This document shows positions 54,288 through 63,003 of a stretch of DNA of 64,000 nucleotides, piece by piece. Position 1 is the first letter of the stretch. Every line of letters starts with the position of its first letter. The notes below the pieces were generated by a model, which was not told the origin of the DNA, made no database searches, and saw nothing but the letters and a program-made list of their open reading frames with translations. The stretch lies in the NCBI RefSeq assembly GCF_004138485.1, contig NZ_RYEV01000003.1, forward strand, positions 62,001 through 126,000, given 5' to 3'. Origin of the DNA: Peristeroidobacter soli. GTDB lineage: Bacteria > Pseudomonadota > Gammaproteobacteria > Steroidobacterales > Steroidobacteraceae. The translations under genes and the position numbers were made by a program.

Positions 54288-54560
54288 ATGCAGCGAGCGA
54301 AGCATCCGAAGAAGGAAGTGGAGCAGGCTTTACAGCATGCGGAGCAGCACGGCTGGCGGGTCGAGCCTGGAGGCAGTCATGCCTGGGGGCGAATGTACTG
54401 CCCGCGGAATCGGTTGGAGTGCCGCTTCGGGGAGCTTTGTATCGCCAGCGTCTCGAGTACGCCGAGGGATGCCGGCAATCACGCGCGCCGGCTGCGACGC
54501 GTCGTCGATAACTGTGTGTTCCGTGAATCGATGGGCCGCGAGATTTCGAAGAGGAGCTGA
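54288..54560 (+). CDS. HicA-like small protein, candidate toxin
   Basis: 90 aa from the ATG at 54288; a GTG at 54279 in frame is an alternative. KKEVEQALQHAEQHGWRV and GGSHAWGRMYC (His31) resemble the HicA/YcfA double-stranded-RNA-binding fold, where this His is catalytic. The later CRFGELCIASVSSTPRDAGN and NHARRLRRVVDNC give four cysteines, more than classical HicA. It precedes an HTH protein by 3 bp, toxin first, as in hicAB. RNase activity is inferred, not shown. Confidence 0.65.
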   Translation: MQRAKHPKKEVEQALQHAEQHGWRVEPGGSHAWGRMYCPRNRLECRFGELCIASVSSTPRDAGNHARRLRRVVDNCVFRESMGREISKRS

Positions 54561-54563
54561 GCG

Positions 54564-55088
54564 ATGGAATATGACTTTGTGCTGAGATTCAAACTCGCCG
54601 ACCCGGGTCCCGTGGGAGACGATGTGGTCGAGCGCCTCGGTGTGGGAGGGTGTGACGATGCGACGGTGGGTATCGGTGTGCCGGGGCGCGTCGCGTTGAT
54701 GTTTGGTCGCGAGGCCAGCTCGGGCAAGCAGGCCATTCTCAGCGCCGTGGAGGATGTGAAGCGCGCGCTGCCGGGCGCGGAACTGATCGAAGTCAGTCCG
54801 GATCTGGTGGGCCTCAGCGATATCGCCGAGCTCGTCGGTGTGTCACGACAAAACATGCGCAAGTTGATGACGACTCACGCGGCCACCTTCCCCGTGCCCG
54901 TTCACGATGGCAGCACAGCACTCTGGCATCTGGCTTCGGTGCTCAAATGGTTGAACACGCGCGACGGTTACGACATCGACAAACATCTGTTTGAGGTCGC
55001 GAGCACCGCGATGCAGGTCAATCTGGCGAAAGAGTTACAACTCCTGAACCAGCCGGTGGAAAAGCGAATCCGCGCGTTAGTGGCCTGA
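54564..55088 (+). CDS. HTH protein paired with the HicA-like gene, candidate antitoxin
   Basis: 174 aa. The N-terminal ~75 residues (MEYDFVLRFKL, then GCDDATVGIGVPGRVALMFG) form an alpha/beta domain. A helix-turn-helix follows (LSDIAELVGVSRQNMRKLM, about 85-103) with a FPVPVHDGSTALWHLASVLK wing typical of excisionase/MerR-like DNA-binders. It may repress the operator at 54236. The N-terminal domain is not a clear HicB fold. The end overlaps the convergent TSUP gene by 12 bp. Confidence 0.7.
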   Translation: MEYDFVLRFKLADPGPVGDDVVERLGVGGCDDATVGIGVPGRVALMFGREASSGKQAILSAVEDVKRALPGAELIEVSPDLVGLSDIAELVGVSRQNMRKLMTTHAATFPVPVHDGSTALWHLASVLKWLNTRDGYDIDKHLFEVASTAMQVNLAKELQLLNQPVEKRIRALVA

Positions 55089-55826
55089 CAGCGCCGCGTA
55101 GATGAGATGAGTCGCCAGCAATCCCAGGCCGATGAAGAACCAGCGGCGGAACCGTTCGGGTGAGACGCGGCGACGAATCCAGCCGCCGAGCATCATGCCC
55201 ATCAATGCGGGCACGACGGCGATGGCTGAGTTGGAGACGGCCCGAAACTCCAACGCGTCATGCCAGAACAAGCCGAGAGCGAGCGCCACGGTCGAGACGG
55301 TGAACGACAAGCCAAGTGCTTGAACCAATTCGTCTCGCGCCAGACCGAGCCCGGCCAGATACGGAACCGCGGGAACGACAAAGGTTCCGGTCGCGCCTGT
55401 GATGAAGCCCGTGACGGCGCCGACGACCGGGCCGGCCCATCGCTCCGCCCGGGACGAAACGTTGATATGAAAGTTTCGCAGCCCGGCCACCGCATAGATC
55501 AAGAGGGCCCCGCCGAGCGCGGCGCTCGCGATGGCGGACTTGGTTGATGCAATCACACCGGCCGCGATGATGGTGCTGACGAAGATCGCGAGCAGCGTCG
55601 GCGACAGGCGTTGTACGAGAGCGCCGAGGCGCGGGCCCTCTGCAAGTTGCCAGACATTGGTGATGAAGGAAGGCAGCAACAGAATGGCGGCCGCCTCGGC
55701 CGGGGGCATTCGCAGGCTGAGCAGCCCCATCGCAACGGTCGGCAATCCCAGTCCCACGACCCCTTTCACCGCGCCCGCGAGCAGGAAGATCAGCGTGACG
55801 TAAATCGTTGCGGACGTGAGCGTCAT
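55077..55826 (-). CDS. TSUP (TauE/SafE) family transporter
   Basis: 249 aa with eight hydrophobic segments in two repeats. LLAGAVKGVVGLGLPTVAMG and GAVTGFITGATGTFVVPAVPYLAGLG are the two conserved Gly-rich TSUP motifs. Family members export or import sulfite, sulfoacetate and other organosulfur anions. No sulfur gene is adjacent, so the substrate is open. Confidence 0.88.
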   Translation of the reverse strand: MTLTSATIYVTLIFLLAGAVKGVVGLGLPTVAMGLLSLRMPPAEAAAILLLPSFITNVWQLAEGPRLGALVQRLSPTLLAIFVSTIIAAGVIASTKSAIASAALGGALLIYAVAGLRNFHINVSSRAERWAGPVVGAVTGFITGATGTFVVPAVPYLAGLGLARDELVQALGLSFTVSTVALALGLFWHDALEFRAVSNSAIAVVPALMGMMLGGWIRRRVSPERFRRWFFIGLGLLATHLIYAALSGH

Positions 55827-55976
55827 GCCCGGAGTCTCGCCCGCGCTCCGAGCGGCTCACAATGTGCTTCTCGCAAAGCCTGACATCGGCGAATGCGAAG
55901 GTCTGAGCCGGGTTCCCGCTTCATGCAGCAATTTCAGGTCTGGCCTCCGCGCCGTCGATGATGGTATAGCGGAGCA

Positions 55977-56798
55977 ATGGCAACACTCACCGGTCGCACT
56001 ATCGCCGTTCCCGAAACTCGGGAGCTGGATGTCTTTTCCGCCATGCTCGAACGCCGGGGCGCGACGGTCCTGCGTTGTCCGCTCGTGGCAATTCTGGATG
56101 CGCCCGATCCCAAGCCTGTTCTCGACTGGCTGCGAGCTTTTAACGCCGGTTCGTGTGACGACTTGATTCTGCTGACCGGCGAAGGCCTGCGTCGCCTGCT
56201 CGGCTGTATCGATAGGAATGAGCCGTCATTGCGAGAGCCGTTCGTCCAGCGCCTGGGCTCGGTGAGAAAGATCACGCGAGGTCCGAAGCCAGCACGTGCT
56301 CTGAGAGAACTGGGGCTCAAGCCTGAAATCGCGGCGGAATCGCCGACCACGCAAGGCGTGATCGATTCGTTGCGCGCCGAGAATCTGCAAGGCCGCAAAG
56401 TCGGTGTGCAGTTATATGGCACCGAACCGAACCTGCCGCTGATGGAGTTTCTTCAGTCGGCGGGAGTGCAGGTGCTGACCGTCGCGCCCTACGTGTATGC
56501 GGACAAACTTGCCGACGACGCGGTTCGCGATCTCATGCAGAAGATGGCGGCGGGCAGCGTGGATATCATCGCGTTCACCAGCACACCTCAAGTCGAGCGC
56601 CTGTTCAATGTCGGTCCGCCGGAGTTGGTGCGGGCGGCGTTCGAGAAGACCGAAGTTGCGGCGATCGGTCCGGTCGTGGCCGATGCGCTGAAGCGGCACG
56701 ATATTCCCGTGCGGTTGATGCCGGAGGATTCGTTCTTCATGAAGCCGCTGACCACCGCGATCGAGCAGGGCATCGGCACGCGCAACGACGACGCCTGA
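55977..56798 (+). CDS. HemD-like protein, second copy
   Basis: 273 aa with a two-lobed uroporphyrinogen-III-synthase pattern: RTIAVPETRELDVFSAMLER, LILLTGEGLRRLL, KVGVQLYGTEPNLPLMEFL, DIIAFTSTPQVERLF and VAAIGPVVADALKRHDIPV. The classical hemD lies at 33612 in the heme operon. Such extra copies are often found beside siroheme or nitrate-assimilation genes, none of which is visible here. It might serve siroheme, or have diverged. Confidence 0.82.
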   Translation: MATLTGRTIAVPETRELDVFSAMLERRGATVLRCPLVAILDAPDPKPVLDWLRAFNAGSCDDLILLTGEGLRRLLGCIDRNEPSLREPFVQRLGSVRKITRGPKPARALRELGLKPEIAAESPTTQGVIDSLRAENLQGRKVGVQLYGTEPNLPLMEFLQSAGVQVLTVAPYVYADKLADDAVRDLMQKMAAGSVDIIAFTSTPQVERLFNVGPPELVRAAFEKTEVAAIGPVVADALKRHDIPVRLMPEDSFFMKPLTTAIEQGIGTRNDDA

Positions 56799-56802
56799 GT
56801 CG

Positions 56803-57429
56803 CTATTGCGGCTCGTCGTGATAAATGATGATCGACAGAAAGCGGATCGGCAGTCGCAATAGCGTCTGTGGGCCGTGGGGCACGTTGCCGCTGAATGTCA
56901 GGGTGTCGCCGGGTTTCAGCAGATAGTTCTCGCTGCCGTGTCGATAGCGCAGCGAGCCCTCCAGCATATGAATGAACTCGGTGCCCGGGTGCTGGAACTC
57001 AGGGAATATCTCGCTCTTGTCGGTGAGCGTCACCAGAAACGGTTCGAACGCTTTGCGCGGCCCGCGATCCGACGCGAGCAAATGATAGGTGTGGCCTCGC
57101 TTCGTGCCGCGCCGGACCACTTCCAATCCTTCGCCCTTGCGAACCAGTTGCGCGTCACTCGCCTGGGTTTCCATTCCTCTGAACAGCGCGGGTAAATCGG
57201 CGCCCAGGGCGGCGGCCAATGCGGCGACGGTTTCGAGGCTCGGGCTCACGGCGCCGGTCTCGACGCGACTCAACATTGCCTGGCTGATATCCGCGCGCGC
57301 CGCCACGTCGGCGAGCGTCAGCCCTTGCGCCGTGCGCAATTGGCGAATGCTCGCGCCAACGCTGGCTGCCAGCGAGGAGGGCGGACTGGCCGCGTTATCC
57401 GCCGTGGCTTTCCTGATTTTCTGGGTCAT
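56803..57429 (-). CDS. XRE-cupin transcriptional regulator
   Basis: 208 aa. An XRE helix-turn-helix (about 25-85, IRQLRTAQGLTLADVAARAD, then ISQAMLSRVETGAVSPSLET) is joined to a C-terminal cupin domain (HPGTEFIHMLEGSLRYRHGS, LKPGDTLTFSGNVPHGPQ). Such proteins often control amine, polyamine or amino-acid nitrogen genes. It is divergent from glnT, and an inverted repeat lies between them, so control of glnT-glxBCD is likely. Confidence 0.9.
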   Translation of the reverse strand: MTQKIRKATADNAASPPSSLAASVGASIRQLRTAQGLTLADVAARADISQAMLSRVETGAVSPSLETVAALAAALGADLPALFRGMETQASDAQLVRKGEGLEVVRRGTKRGHTYHLLASDRGPRKAFEPFLVTLTDKSEIFPEFQHPGTEFIHMLEGSLRYRHGSENYLLKPGDTLTFSGNVPHGPQTLLRLPIRFLSIIIYHDEPQ

Positions 57430-57464
57430 GGGGCCAAAGAGTAGCCGAAACCGGTCCCCTCCGT

Positions 57465-57503
57465 ACTTAACCTATACGCAAACTATTTGACCTACAGTTA
57501 AGT
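57465..57503. promoter_or_regulatory. inverted repeat between the XRE-cupin gene and glnT
   Basis: ACTTAAC (57465-57471) and GTTAAGT (57497-57503) are perfect inverted 7-mers 25 bp apart, in the 159-bp divergent gap. It is a plausible operator for the cupin regulator. TTGACC at 57486-57491 could be a glnT -35, without a good -10. Confidence 0.45.
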
Positions 57504-57588
57504 CGCTGGCATCTTCCGATGCGTGGTGCGCTCGGCAACGGCGCTGGCGCTGCTCGATGGGTGAGCTCGGATCTTTGGGAGACGACGA

Positions 57589-58923
57589 GTGAACACTGCA
57601 GCGGCCAAAGAATTCCTGCACAAACATGCAGTGCGTTACGTGCTGGCGCAGTTCGTCGACATTCACGGCGCCGCCAAGGCCAAAGCCGTGCCGGTCGAGC
57701 ATCTGGATATGGTGCTCGGCGATGGCGCGGGATTCGCCGGCTTCGCGTTGTGGGGCTTCGGCATGGGGCCGCAAGGGCCCGATTACATGGCGGTCGGCGA
57801 CCTCGCGACCTTGAGTTTGATTCCTTGGATGCCGGGTTATGCGCGCATCGTCTGCAACGGCTTTGTTCGCGGCAAGCCTTATCCCTACTGCTCGCGCGTC
57901 GCTCTGAAAACCCAGCTCGATCGGCTCGCCGCGAGAGGCATGACGCTCTACACCGGCATCGAACCAGAATTCATGTTGTTGGCTCGGGGGGCAGATGGGA
58001 GGCTCGCGCCATGCGACGCCTCGGACGCTCTCGATAAACCCTGCTACGACTACAAGGGTTTATCGAGGGCGGCGACTTTCCTGGACAAAATGGTGTCGTC
58101 GCTGCGCAGTGTCGACATCGACGTGTACCAGATCGATCACGAGGACGCGAACGGCCAGTTCGAAGTGAACTTCACATACGCGGACGCGATGCGCAGCGCG
58201 GACAACTTCACGTTCGTGAAAATGGCGGCGAGCGAGATTGCGCGTCAGTGCGGAATGATCGCCAGCTTCATGCCCAAGCCGTTCTCGAATCGCACCGGCA
58301 GCGGCGCGCACTTTCATGTTTCGATCGGCGACTCGCAGACCAGGAATCTGTTCTACGACGCGAACGATGCCAATGGGCTCGCGCTGTCGAAGATGGCATA
58401 TCACTTTCTCGGCGGCATTCTTCAGCACGCCCGAGCGCTCACGGCGGTGTGTGCGCCCACTGTGAACTCCTACAAGCGACTGGTGGTGGGGCGCGCGCTG
58501 TCTGGAGCGACATGGGCGCCGGCATACATCGCTTACGGTGACAACAATCGTACCGCCTGCGTCCGCATCCCTGGCGGTCGGCTGGAATTTCGTTTGCCCG
58601 ACGCCGGCTGCAATCCCTATCTGGTGACGGCAGCGCTGGTCGCCGCGGGCCTGGATGGCGTCGATCGCAAGCTCGATCCCGGCAAACCGAATAACTCCAA
58701 TCTGTATGACTATTCGCCGGCCCAGCTGGCGGCGGAAGGCATTCGGCTGTTGCCGCAGAACCTGCTCGAGGCGGTCACCGAGTTGGAGCGCGACGAGGTG
58801 ATCTGCGGGGCGCTCGGCGAGGAGTTGTCTCGCGAGTTCATCGAGCTCAAGCGCATGGAGTGGACCGAGTACGCGCGTCATGTCTCCGACTGGGAGACGA
58901 ATCGTTATCTGGAATTCTTCTAA
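57589..58923 (+). CDS. glnT: GlnT-type glutamine synthetase / glutamylmethylamide synthetase-like
   Basis: 444 aa, GTG start with GGGAG upstream. The GS fold is clear: [56 protein letters not shown], and [20 protein letters not shown]. The form is that of GlnT/type III glutamate-ammonia ligase and of GmaS. With glxBCD downstream it may make gamma-glutamylmethylamide or glutamine for a split glutamate or N-methylglutamate synthase. No mgd genes are in the window, so the methylamine route is not proven. Confidence 0.92.
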   Translation: MNTAAAKEFLHKHAVRYVLAQFVDIHGAAKAKAVPVEHLDMVLGDGAGFAGFALWGFGMGPQGPDYMAVGDLATLSLIPWMPGYARIVCNGFVRGKPYPYCSRVALKTQLDRLAARGMTLYTGIEPEFMLLARGADGRLAPCDASDALDKPCYDYKGLSRAATFLDKMVSSLRSVDIDVYQIDHEDANGQFEVNFTYADAMRSADNFTFVKMAASEIARQCGMIASFMPKPFSNRTGSGAHFHVSIGDSQTRNLFYDANDANGLALSKMAYHFLGGILQHARALTAVCAPTVNSYKRLVVGRALSGATWAPAYIAYGDNNRTACVRIPGGRLEFRLPDAGCNPYLVTAALVAAGLDGVDRKLDPGKPNNSNLYDYSPAQLAAEGIRLLPQNLLEAVTELERDEVICGALGEELSREFIELKRMEWTEYARHVSDWETNRYLEFF

Positions 58924-58928
58924 GCGCC

Positions 58929-59825
58929 ATGTGCGGAATCGTTGGCTTGTTGCTGAAGAACTCATCGTTACGGCCGCGGCTGGGCGAGTTGATGGTGCCG
59001 ATGATGATCGGCATGACCGAGCGCGGGCCGGATTCTGCCGGGCTCGCGGTGTTTACCGAGCCGGTCGCCGGCCAGCTGCATAAGCTGAGCCTGTACGCGG
59101 GCACTGCGCCGATCGATTGGAATCAAGTTCAGCGCCATCTGGGCGAAGCAATCGACGGTGAGCACACGTTGAAGGTAACGGCGAATCATGCCGTGCTGAC
59201 GACCAGCGCATCCCCCGACGCAGTGGAAGCGTGGCTCGACTCGCACGCACCGGAATTGACGGTTCTATGCGTCGGGCGCGCCATCGATCTCTACAAAGAC
59301 ACGGGCGCCCCCGCTGAAGTCGCGAAGCGCTACGAGTTCGCGCAACTCCGAGGCACGCATCTCGTCGGTCACACCCGCATGGCGACGGAGTCCGCCGTGA
59401 CACCGGCTCACGCGCATCCGTTCACGGCGGGACAGGACTTCTGTCTGGTCCATAACGGCTCTTTGTCGAACCCCTATATGGTCCGTCGCAAGCTGGAGCC
59501 GCTCGACATCGAATTCGAAACCGACAACGACACCGAAGCGGCCTGCCGTTACTTCGAGTGGCGCTTGCGCGAAGGCGATTCATTGCGGGCAGCCGTGCAA
59601 CGAGGATTCGAAGAGCTCGACGGTTTCTATACGTTTCTCATGGGCACGGATCGGGAGCTGGCGCTGGTGCGCGATGCGTTTGCTTGCAAGCCAGCCATCG
59701 TCGCGGAGACCGACGATTACGTAGCGGTTGCGTCCGAGTTCAGATCGCTCGCGCATCTGCCGCGGGTTCACGACGCTCATCTGTTCGAGCCCAAGCCGCA
59801 GGAAGTCTATTCGTGGCACATCTGA
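58929..59825 (+). CDS. glxB: GlxB class-II glutamine amidotransferase subunit
   Basis: 298 aa. Met is followed by the nucleophile Cys2 in MCGIVGLLLKN. RGPDSAGLAVF, LVGHTRMATESAVTPAHAHPF, LVHNGSLSN and the ETDNDTEAACRYF motif are the Ntn glutaminase signature. It corresponds to the GltB N-terminal domain as a separate protein (GlxB/MgsA). It starts 5 bp after glnT and overlaps glxC by 13 bp. Confidence 0.93.
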   Translation: MCGIVGLLLKNSSLRPRLGELMVPMMIGMTERGPDSAGLAVFTEPVAGQLHKLSLYAGTAPIDWNQVQRHLGEAIDGEHTLKVTANHAVLTTSASPDAVEAWLDSHAPELTVLCVGRAIDLYKDTGAPAEVAKRYEFAQLRGTHLVGHTRMATESAVTPAHAHPFTAGQDFCLVHNGSLSNPYMVRRKLEPLDIEFETDNDTEAACRYFEWRLREGDSLRAAVQRGFEELDGFYTFLMGTDRELALVRDAFACKPAIVAETDDYVAVASEFRSLAHLPRVHDAHLFEPKPQEVYSWHI

Positions 59826-60535
59826 ATCAGGCGCCCGCGCTCGAGGAGAGCGTGCGCGAGTTCGATCTGGCATCCACGACCGTGCGCGAGCTGAATCGGT
59901 ACCTGCACAAAGATCTGCCGGCAGCCGATGCGCCGAGAGTCGTCGTCACTCATCCTGACGGCGCGCACTCCATTGCCTGCGGGCTCGACGCACCGGTCGA
60001 CGTCGAAGTGCACGGACACGTCGGCTATTACGTCGCCGGCATGAACAAGCATGCCCGCGTCACCGTCCATGGAAATGCAGGCCCCGGTGCAGCTGAGAAC
60101 ATGATGTCCGGCTTCGTTCGCATTCGAGGTTACGCTTCGACGAGTGCAGGTGCCTCCGCGCGCGGCGGTTGTCTCGTGATCGAAGGCGACGCCTCTCTTC
60201 GTTGCGGAATTTCTTTGAAGGGGGCGGACATCGTCGTGGGCGGAAGTGTCGGCAGCTTCTCGGCGTTCATGGCTCAGGCAGGGCGGATGGTCATCTGCGG
60301 TGATGCCGGCGATGCACTCGGCGACTCTTTATATGAGGCGGTGATCTATGTGCGCGGCGAAGTGAAATCGCTCGGCGCCGATGCACGCTTCGAACCGATG
60401 AGCGCCGAGGACAGAAAAGTCGTGGCTGAGTTGCTCGGCATCGCGGGCTTCAAACATGACCCCGCCGAGTTCCGCCGGATCGCATCGGCGCGACAGCTCT
60501 ATCACTGGAATGCCGACGCGAATCAGGAGTACTGA
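59813..60535 (+). CDS. glxC: GlxC (GXGXG-domain) subunit
   Basis: 240 aa from a GTG at 59813 with AGGAAG seven bases upstream; the open frame to 59558 is a shadow of glxB. A right-handed beta-helix of GXGXG type is evident (VEVHGHVGYYVAGMNKHARV, VTVHGNAGPGAAENMMSGF, CLVIEGDASLRCGISLKGAD and VICGDAGDALGDSLYEA). It corresponds to the GltB C-terminal domain (GlxC/MgsB), a structural subunit. Confidence 0.92.
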   Translation: MAHLNQAPALEESVREFDLASTTVRELNRYLHKDLPAADAPRVVVTHPDGAHSIACGLDAPVDVEVHGHVGYYVAGMNKHARVTVHGNAGPGAAENMMSGFVRIRGYASTSAGASARGGCLVIEGDASLRCGISLKGADIVVGGSVGSFSAFMAQAGRMVICGDAGDALGDSLYEAVIYVRGEVKSLGADARFEPMSAEDRKVVAELLGIAGFKHDPAEFRRIASARQLYHWNADANQEY

Positions 60536-60536
60536 C

Positions 60537-61877
60537 ATGTCCGCCGCGCACCTGTCTCTGGAAGAATCGGCCGGCTTCGACCGCAGCATCATCGATTACG
60601 TGCAGCGTGCGGCCGCGACAGGGCTGTACGAAATCCGCGGTCTCGGCGCGAAGCGTAAGGTGCCGCACTTTGACGATCTGGTGTTTCTAGGCGCTTCGCT
60701 GTCACGCTATCCGTTGGAAGGGTATCGCGAGAAGTGCAGTACTCGCACGGTGCTGGGCGGGAGGTATGCGAGCAAGCCTCTCGAGTTGGAAATTCCGATC
60801 ACCATCGCGGGTATGAGCTTCGGCGCGTTGTCGGCGAACGTGAAGGAGGCGTTGGGTCGCGCGGCCAGCGAGCTCGGCACCTCGACGACGACAGGCGATG
60901 GCGGCATGACCAGCGAGGAGCGCGGCTCGTCCAAGACGCTCGTATATCAATGTTTGCCGTCGCGCTACGGCTTCGATCCCGATGACGTGCGACGTGCGGA
61001 CGCCATCGAGATCGTCATCGGGCAGGGTGCGAAGCCAGGCGGTGGCGGCATGCTGCTCGGTCAGAAGGTGAACCCTCGCGTCGCGCGTATGCGCACGTTA
61101 CCCGAAGGAGTCGATCAGCGTTCTGCGTGCCGGCATCCCGACTGGACCGGTCCCGACGATCTCGCCATCAAGATTCGCGAGCTGCGTGAGATCACCGACT
61201 GGGAAAAGCCCATCTATGTAAAGGTCGGTGCGACTCGTGTGTTCAACGATGTGAAGCTCGCGGTGCATGCAGGTGCCGATGTGGTCGTCGTCGATGGCAT
61301 GCAAGGAGGCACGGCCGCCACGCAGACGGTGTTCATCGAGCATGTCGGCATTCCCACCTTGGCGGCGCTACGCCAGGCGGTCGACGCGCTCGACGATCTG
61401 AATATGCGCGGCCAGGTACAGTTGATCATCTCTGGCGGCATTCGCACCGGCGCCGATGTGGCTAAAGCATTGGCGATGGGGGCCGACGCGGTCTCGATCG
61501 GACAAGGCGTGTTGATGGCGTTGGGTTGCAACAGCGATTCGTATGTGCATAACGGACAGCATGTGTCAGCCGTTGCTGATTACAACGCTCTGGGTACGGC
61601 GCCTGGGTTCTGCCATCACTGCCACACCGGTCGCTGCCCGGTCGGTGTCACCACGCAGGACCCGGTGTTAGAGCAGAGGCTGCAGCCCGCGATCGGTGCG
61701 CGGCGCGTACGAAACTACCTGAAGACGATGAACATGGAGCTCACGACCATTGCGCGCGCCTGCGGCAAGCAGGATGTGCATCATCTCGAACGAGAGGATC
61801 TGGTCGCGCTGAGTGTGGAAGCAGCGGCGATGGCGCGCGTGCCGCTCGCTGGAACACAGTGGATTCCAGGCATGTAA
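60537..61877 (+). CDS. glxD: GlxD FMN/3Fe-4S glutamate-synthase-type subunit
   Basis: 446 aa from the ATG at 60537 with AGGAG upstream. The FMN barrel includes AGMSFGALSANVKEALG, GQGAKPGGGGMLLGQKV and the VVVDGMQGGTAATQTVF region. The 3Fe-4S cysteines are C359, C362 and C367 in CHHCHTGRC. It is the catalytic subunit (GltB centre; GlxD/MgsC) using ammonia from GlxB. Homologues make glutamate or N-methylglutamate. It is followed at once by a hemX-like fragment. Confidence 0.94.
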   Translation: MSAAHLSLEESAGFDRSIIDYVQRAAATGLYEIRGLGAKRKVPHFDDLVFLGASLSRYPLEGYREKCSTRTVLGGRYASKPLELEIPITIAGMSFGALSANVKEALGRAASELGTSTTTGDGGMTSEERGSSKTLVYQCLPSRYGFDPDDVRRADAIEIVIGQGAKPGGGGMLLGQKVNPRVARMRTLPEGVDQRSACRHPDWTGPDDLAIKIRELREITDWEKPIYVKVGATRVFNDVKLAVHAGADVVVVDGMQGGTAATQTVFIEHVGIPTLAALRQAVDALDDLNMRGQVQLIISGGIRTGADVAKALAMGADAVSIGQGVLMALGCNSDSYVHNGQHVSAVADYNALGTAPGFCHHCHTGRCPVGVTTQDPVLEQRLQPAIGARRVRNYLKTMNMELTTIARACGKQDVHHLEREDLVALSVEAAAMARVPLAGTQWIPGM

Positions 61878-61945
61878 GCAGTTGCGGGCACTGCGAGCCG
61901 AGCAGCTGCCCGATACCACCGGCATTCTGTCCAGGCTGAAACGAA
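61878..61945 (+). pseudogene. short duplicated hemX fragment
   Basis: Starting right after the glxD stop, the sequence encodes KQLRALRAEQLPDTTGILSR in an open frame, matching HemX KELQALRAVQLPDTTGILSK. At the DNA level 61902-61933 is identical over 32 bases to the complement of 32963-32994, and the flanks agree partly. It has no start and is cut by the convergent LysR gene. Confidence 0.75.
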
Positions 61946-61961
61946 CGCGTTCTCTTCTGGA

Positions 61962-62885
61962 TCAGTCCTCCAGCGTCCAGCCTTTCTCCCACGGCGGCTC
62001 CGGCCCGAACGTGGCGGCGACGAAATCGACGAATGCGCGCACCTTCGGCATCAGATTGCGCCGCTCCGGATAGACGGCGTGGACGGCAATCTCCGGCGGC
62101 TTGAACTTGCATAGCAAGGGCTTCAGCTCGCCCGAGCGCAGTTGATCGCCCAGATAAAACGTCGGCAATTGAATGATGCCGCCACCCGCGACCGCGGCCG
62201 CGCGATTCACGAGCCCGTTGTTCGAATGCAGATTGCCGTTCACCGGCACCACATGTTCTTCGCCATCGCTGCCCGTGAAGCGCCATTCGCGAGGCGCGCT
62301 CAGCAACGAATAAAGAATGCAGTTGTGCTCGAGCAGGTCTTCGGGTCGCTCCGGGGTGCCGTGCTTCGCGAGGTAGGCGGGCGAAGCGCAGATGACCTGG
62401 CGTGTCGGTGCGATCTTGCGCGCGATCAAATTCGAATCGCGCAGCCGGCCGATGCGAATCGCGACGTCGAATCCTTCCTCCACCAGATCGACCGTCCGAT
62501 CGTCCATGCTCAGCTCGACGGTGACGCCGGGATAACGTTCCATGAACGTTTGTATCGATGGGCCCAGCTGCAGGATGCTGAACGACATGGGCGCGGAGAC
62601 GCGCAACGTGCCGCGCGGCTCTGTTTGAAAGCGCGCGACTTCAAGTTCGGCATTCTCGATTTCACGCAGCGCGCTGCCGGTGCGGCGAAACAGCTCGGAG
62701 CCGGCTTCGGTGAGGCTGAGCCGGCGTGTGGTGCGATTCAACAATCGCGCGCCCAGCTTCTCTTCCAGGCGCGTGACCGCCTTGCTGACCACGGGCTGTG
62801 ACATTTCCAGTGCTTCGGCGGCTGCCGTGAAGCTGGAGAGCTCGACTACTTTGACGAAAATCGCAATATCGGTGAGGTTTTGCAT
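61962..62885 (-). CDS. LysR-family regulator
   Basis: 307 aa. The winged helix-turn-helix is SSFTAAAEALEMSQPVVSKA at about 17-36, and LSLTEAGSELFRR follows. The effector domain includes TLRVSAPMSFSILQL and DVAIRIGRLRDSNLIARKI, as in the CrgA/AaeR-like subgroup. It is divergent from the rhodanese gene at 63004, the likely target, and convergent with glxD. Effector unknown. Confidence 0.92.
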   Translation of the reverse strand: MQNLTDIAIFVKVVELSSFTAAAEALEMSQPVVSKAVTRLEEKLGARLLNRTTRRLSLTEAGSELFRRTGSALREIENAELEVARFQTEPRGTLRVSAPMSFSILQLGPSIQTFMERYPGVTVELSMDDRTVDLVEEGFDVAIRIGRLRDSNLIARKIAPTRQVICASPAYLAKHGTPERPEDLLEHNCILYSLLSAPREWRFTGSDGEEHVVPVNGNLHSNNGLVNRAAAVAGGGIIQLPTFYLGDQLRSGELKPLLCKFKPPEIAVHAVYPERRNLMPKVRAFVDFVAATFGPEPPWEKGWTLED

Positions 62886-63003
62886 TTGGCTCGATTCGGG
62901 GAATAAATCCCATGCCTGGGAGCCCGATGATCCGGCGCTCGCGGCTGACTAACGTAGCACCCATTGGGTCGGGCGTCGCCTGACCGCCAATGAAGGTGCT
63001 GTC

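Noticed and set aside
52133-55088. Integrated element with att sites at tRNA-Arg
   Set aside because: No integrase and no repeat of the tRNA 3' end was found downstream; only a small accessory islet can be claimed.
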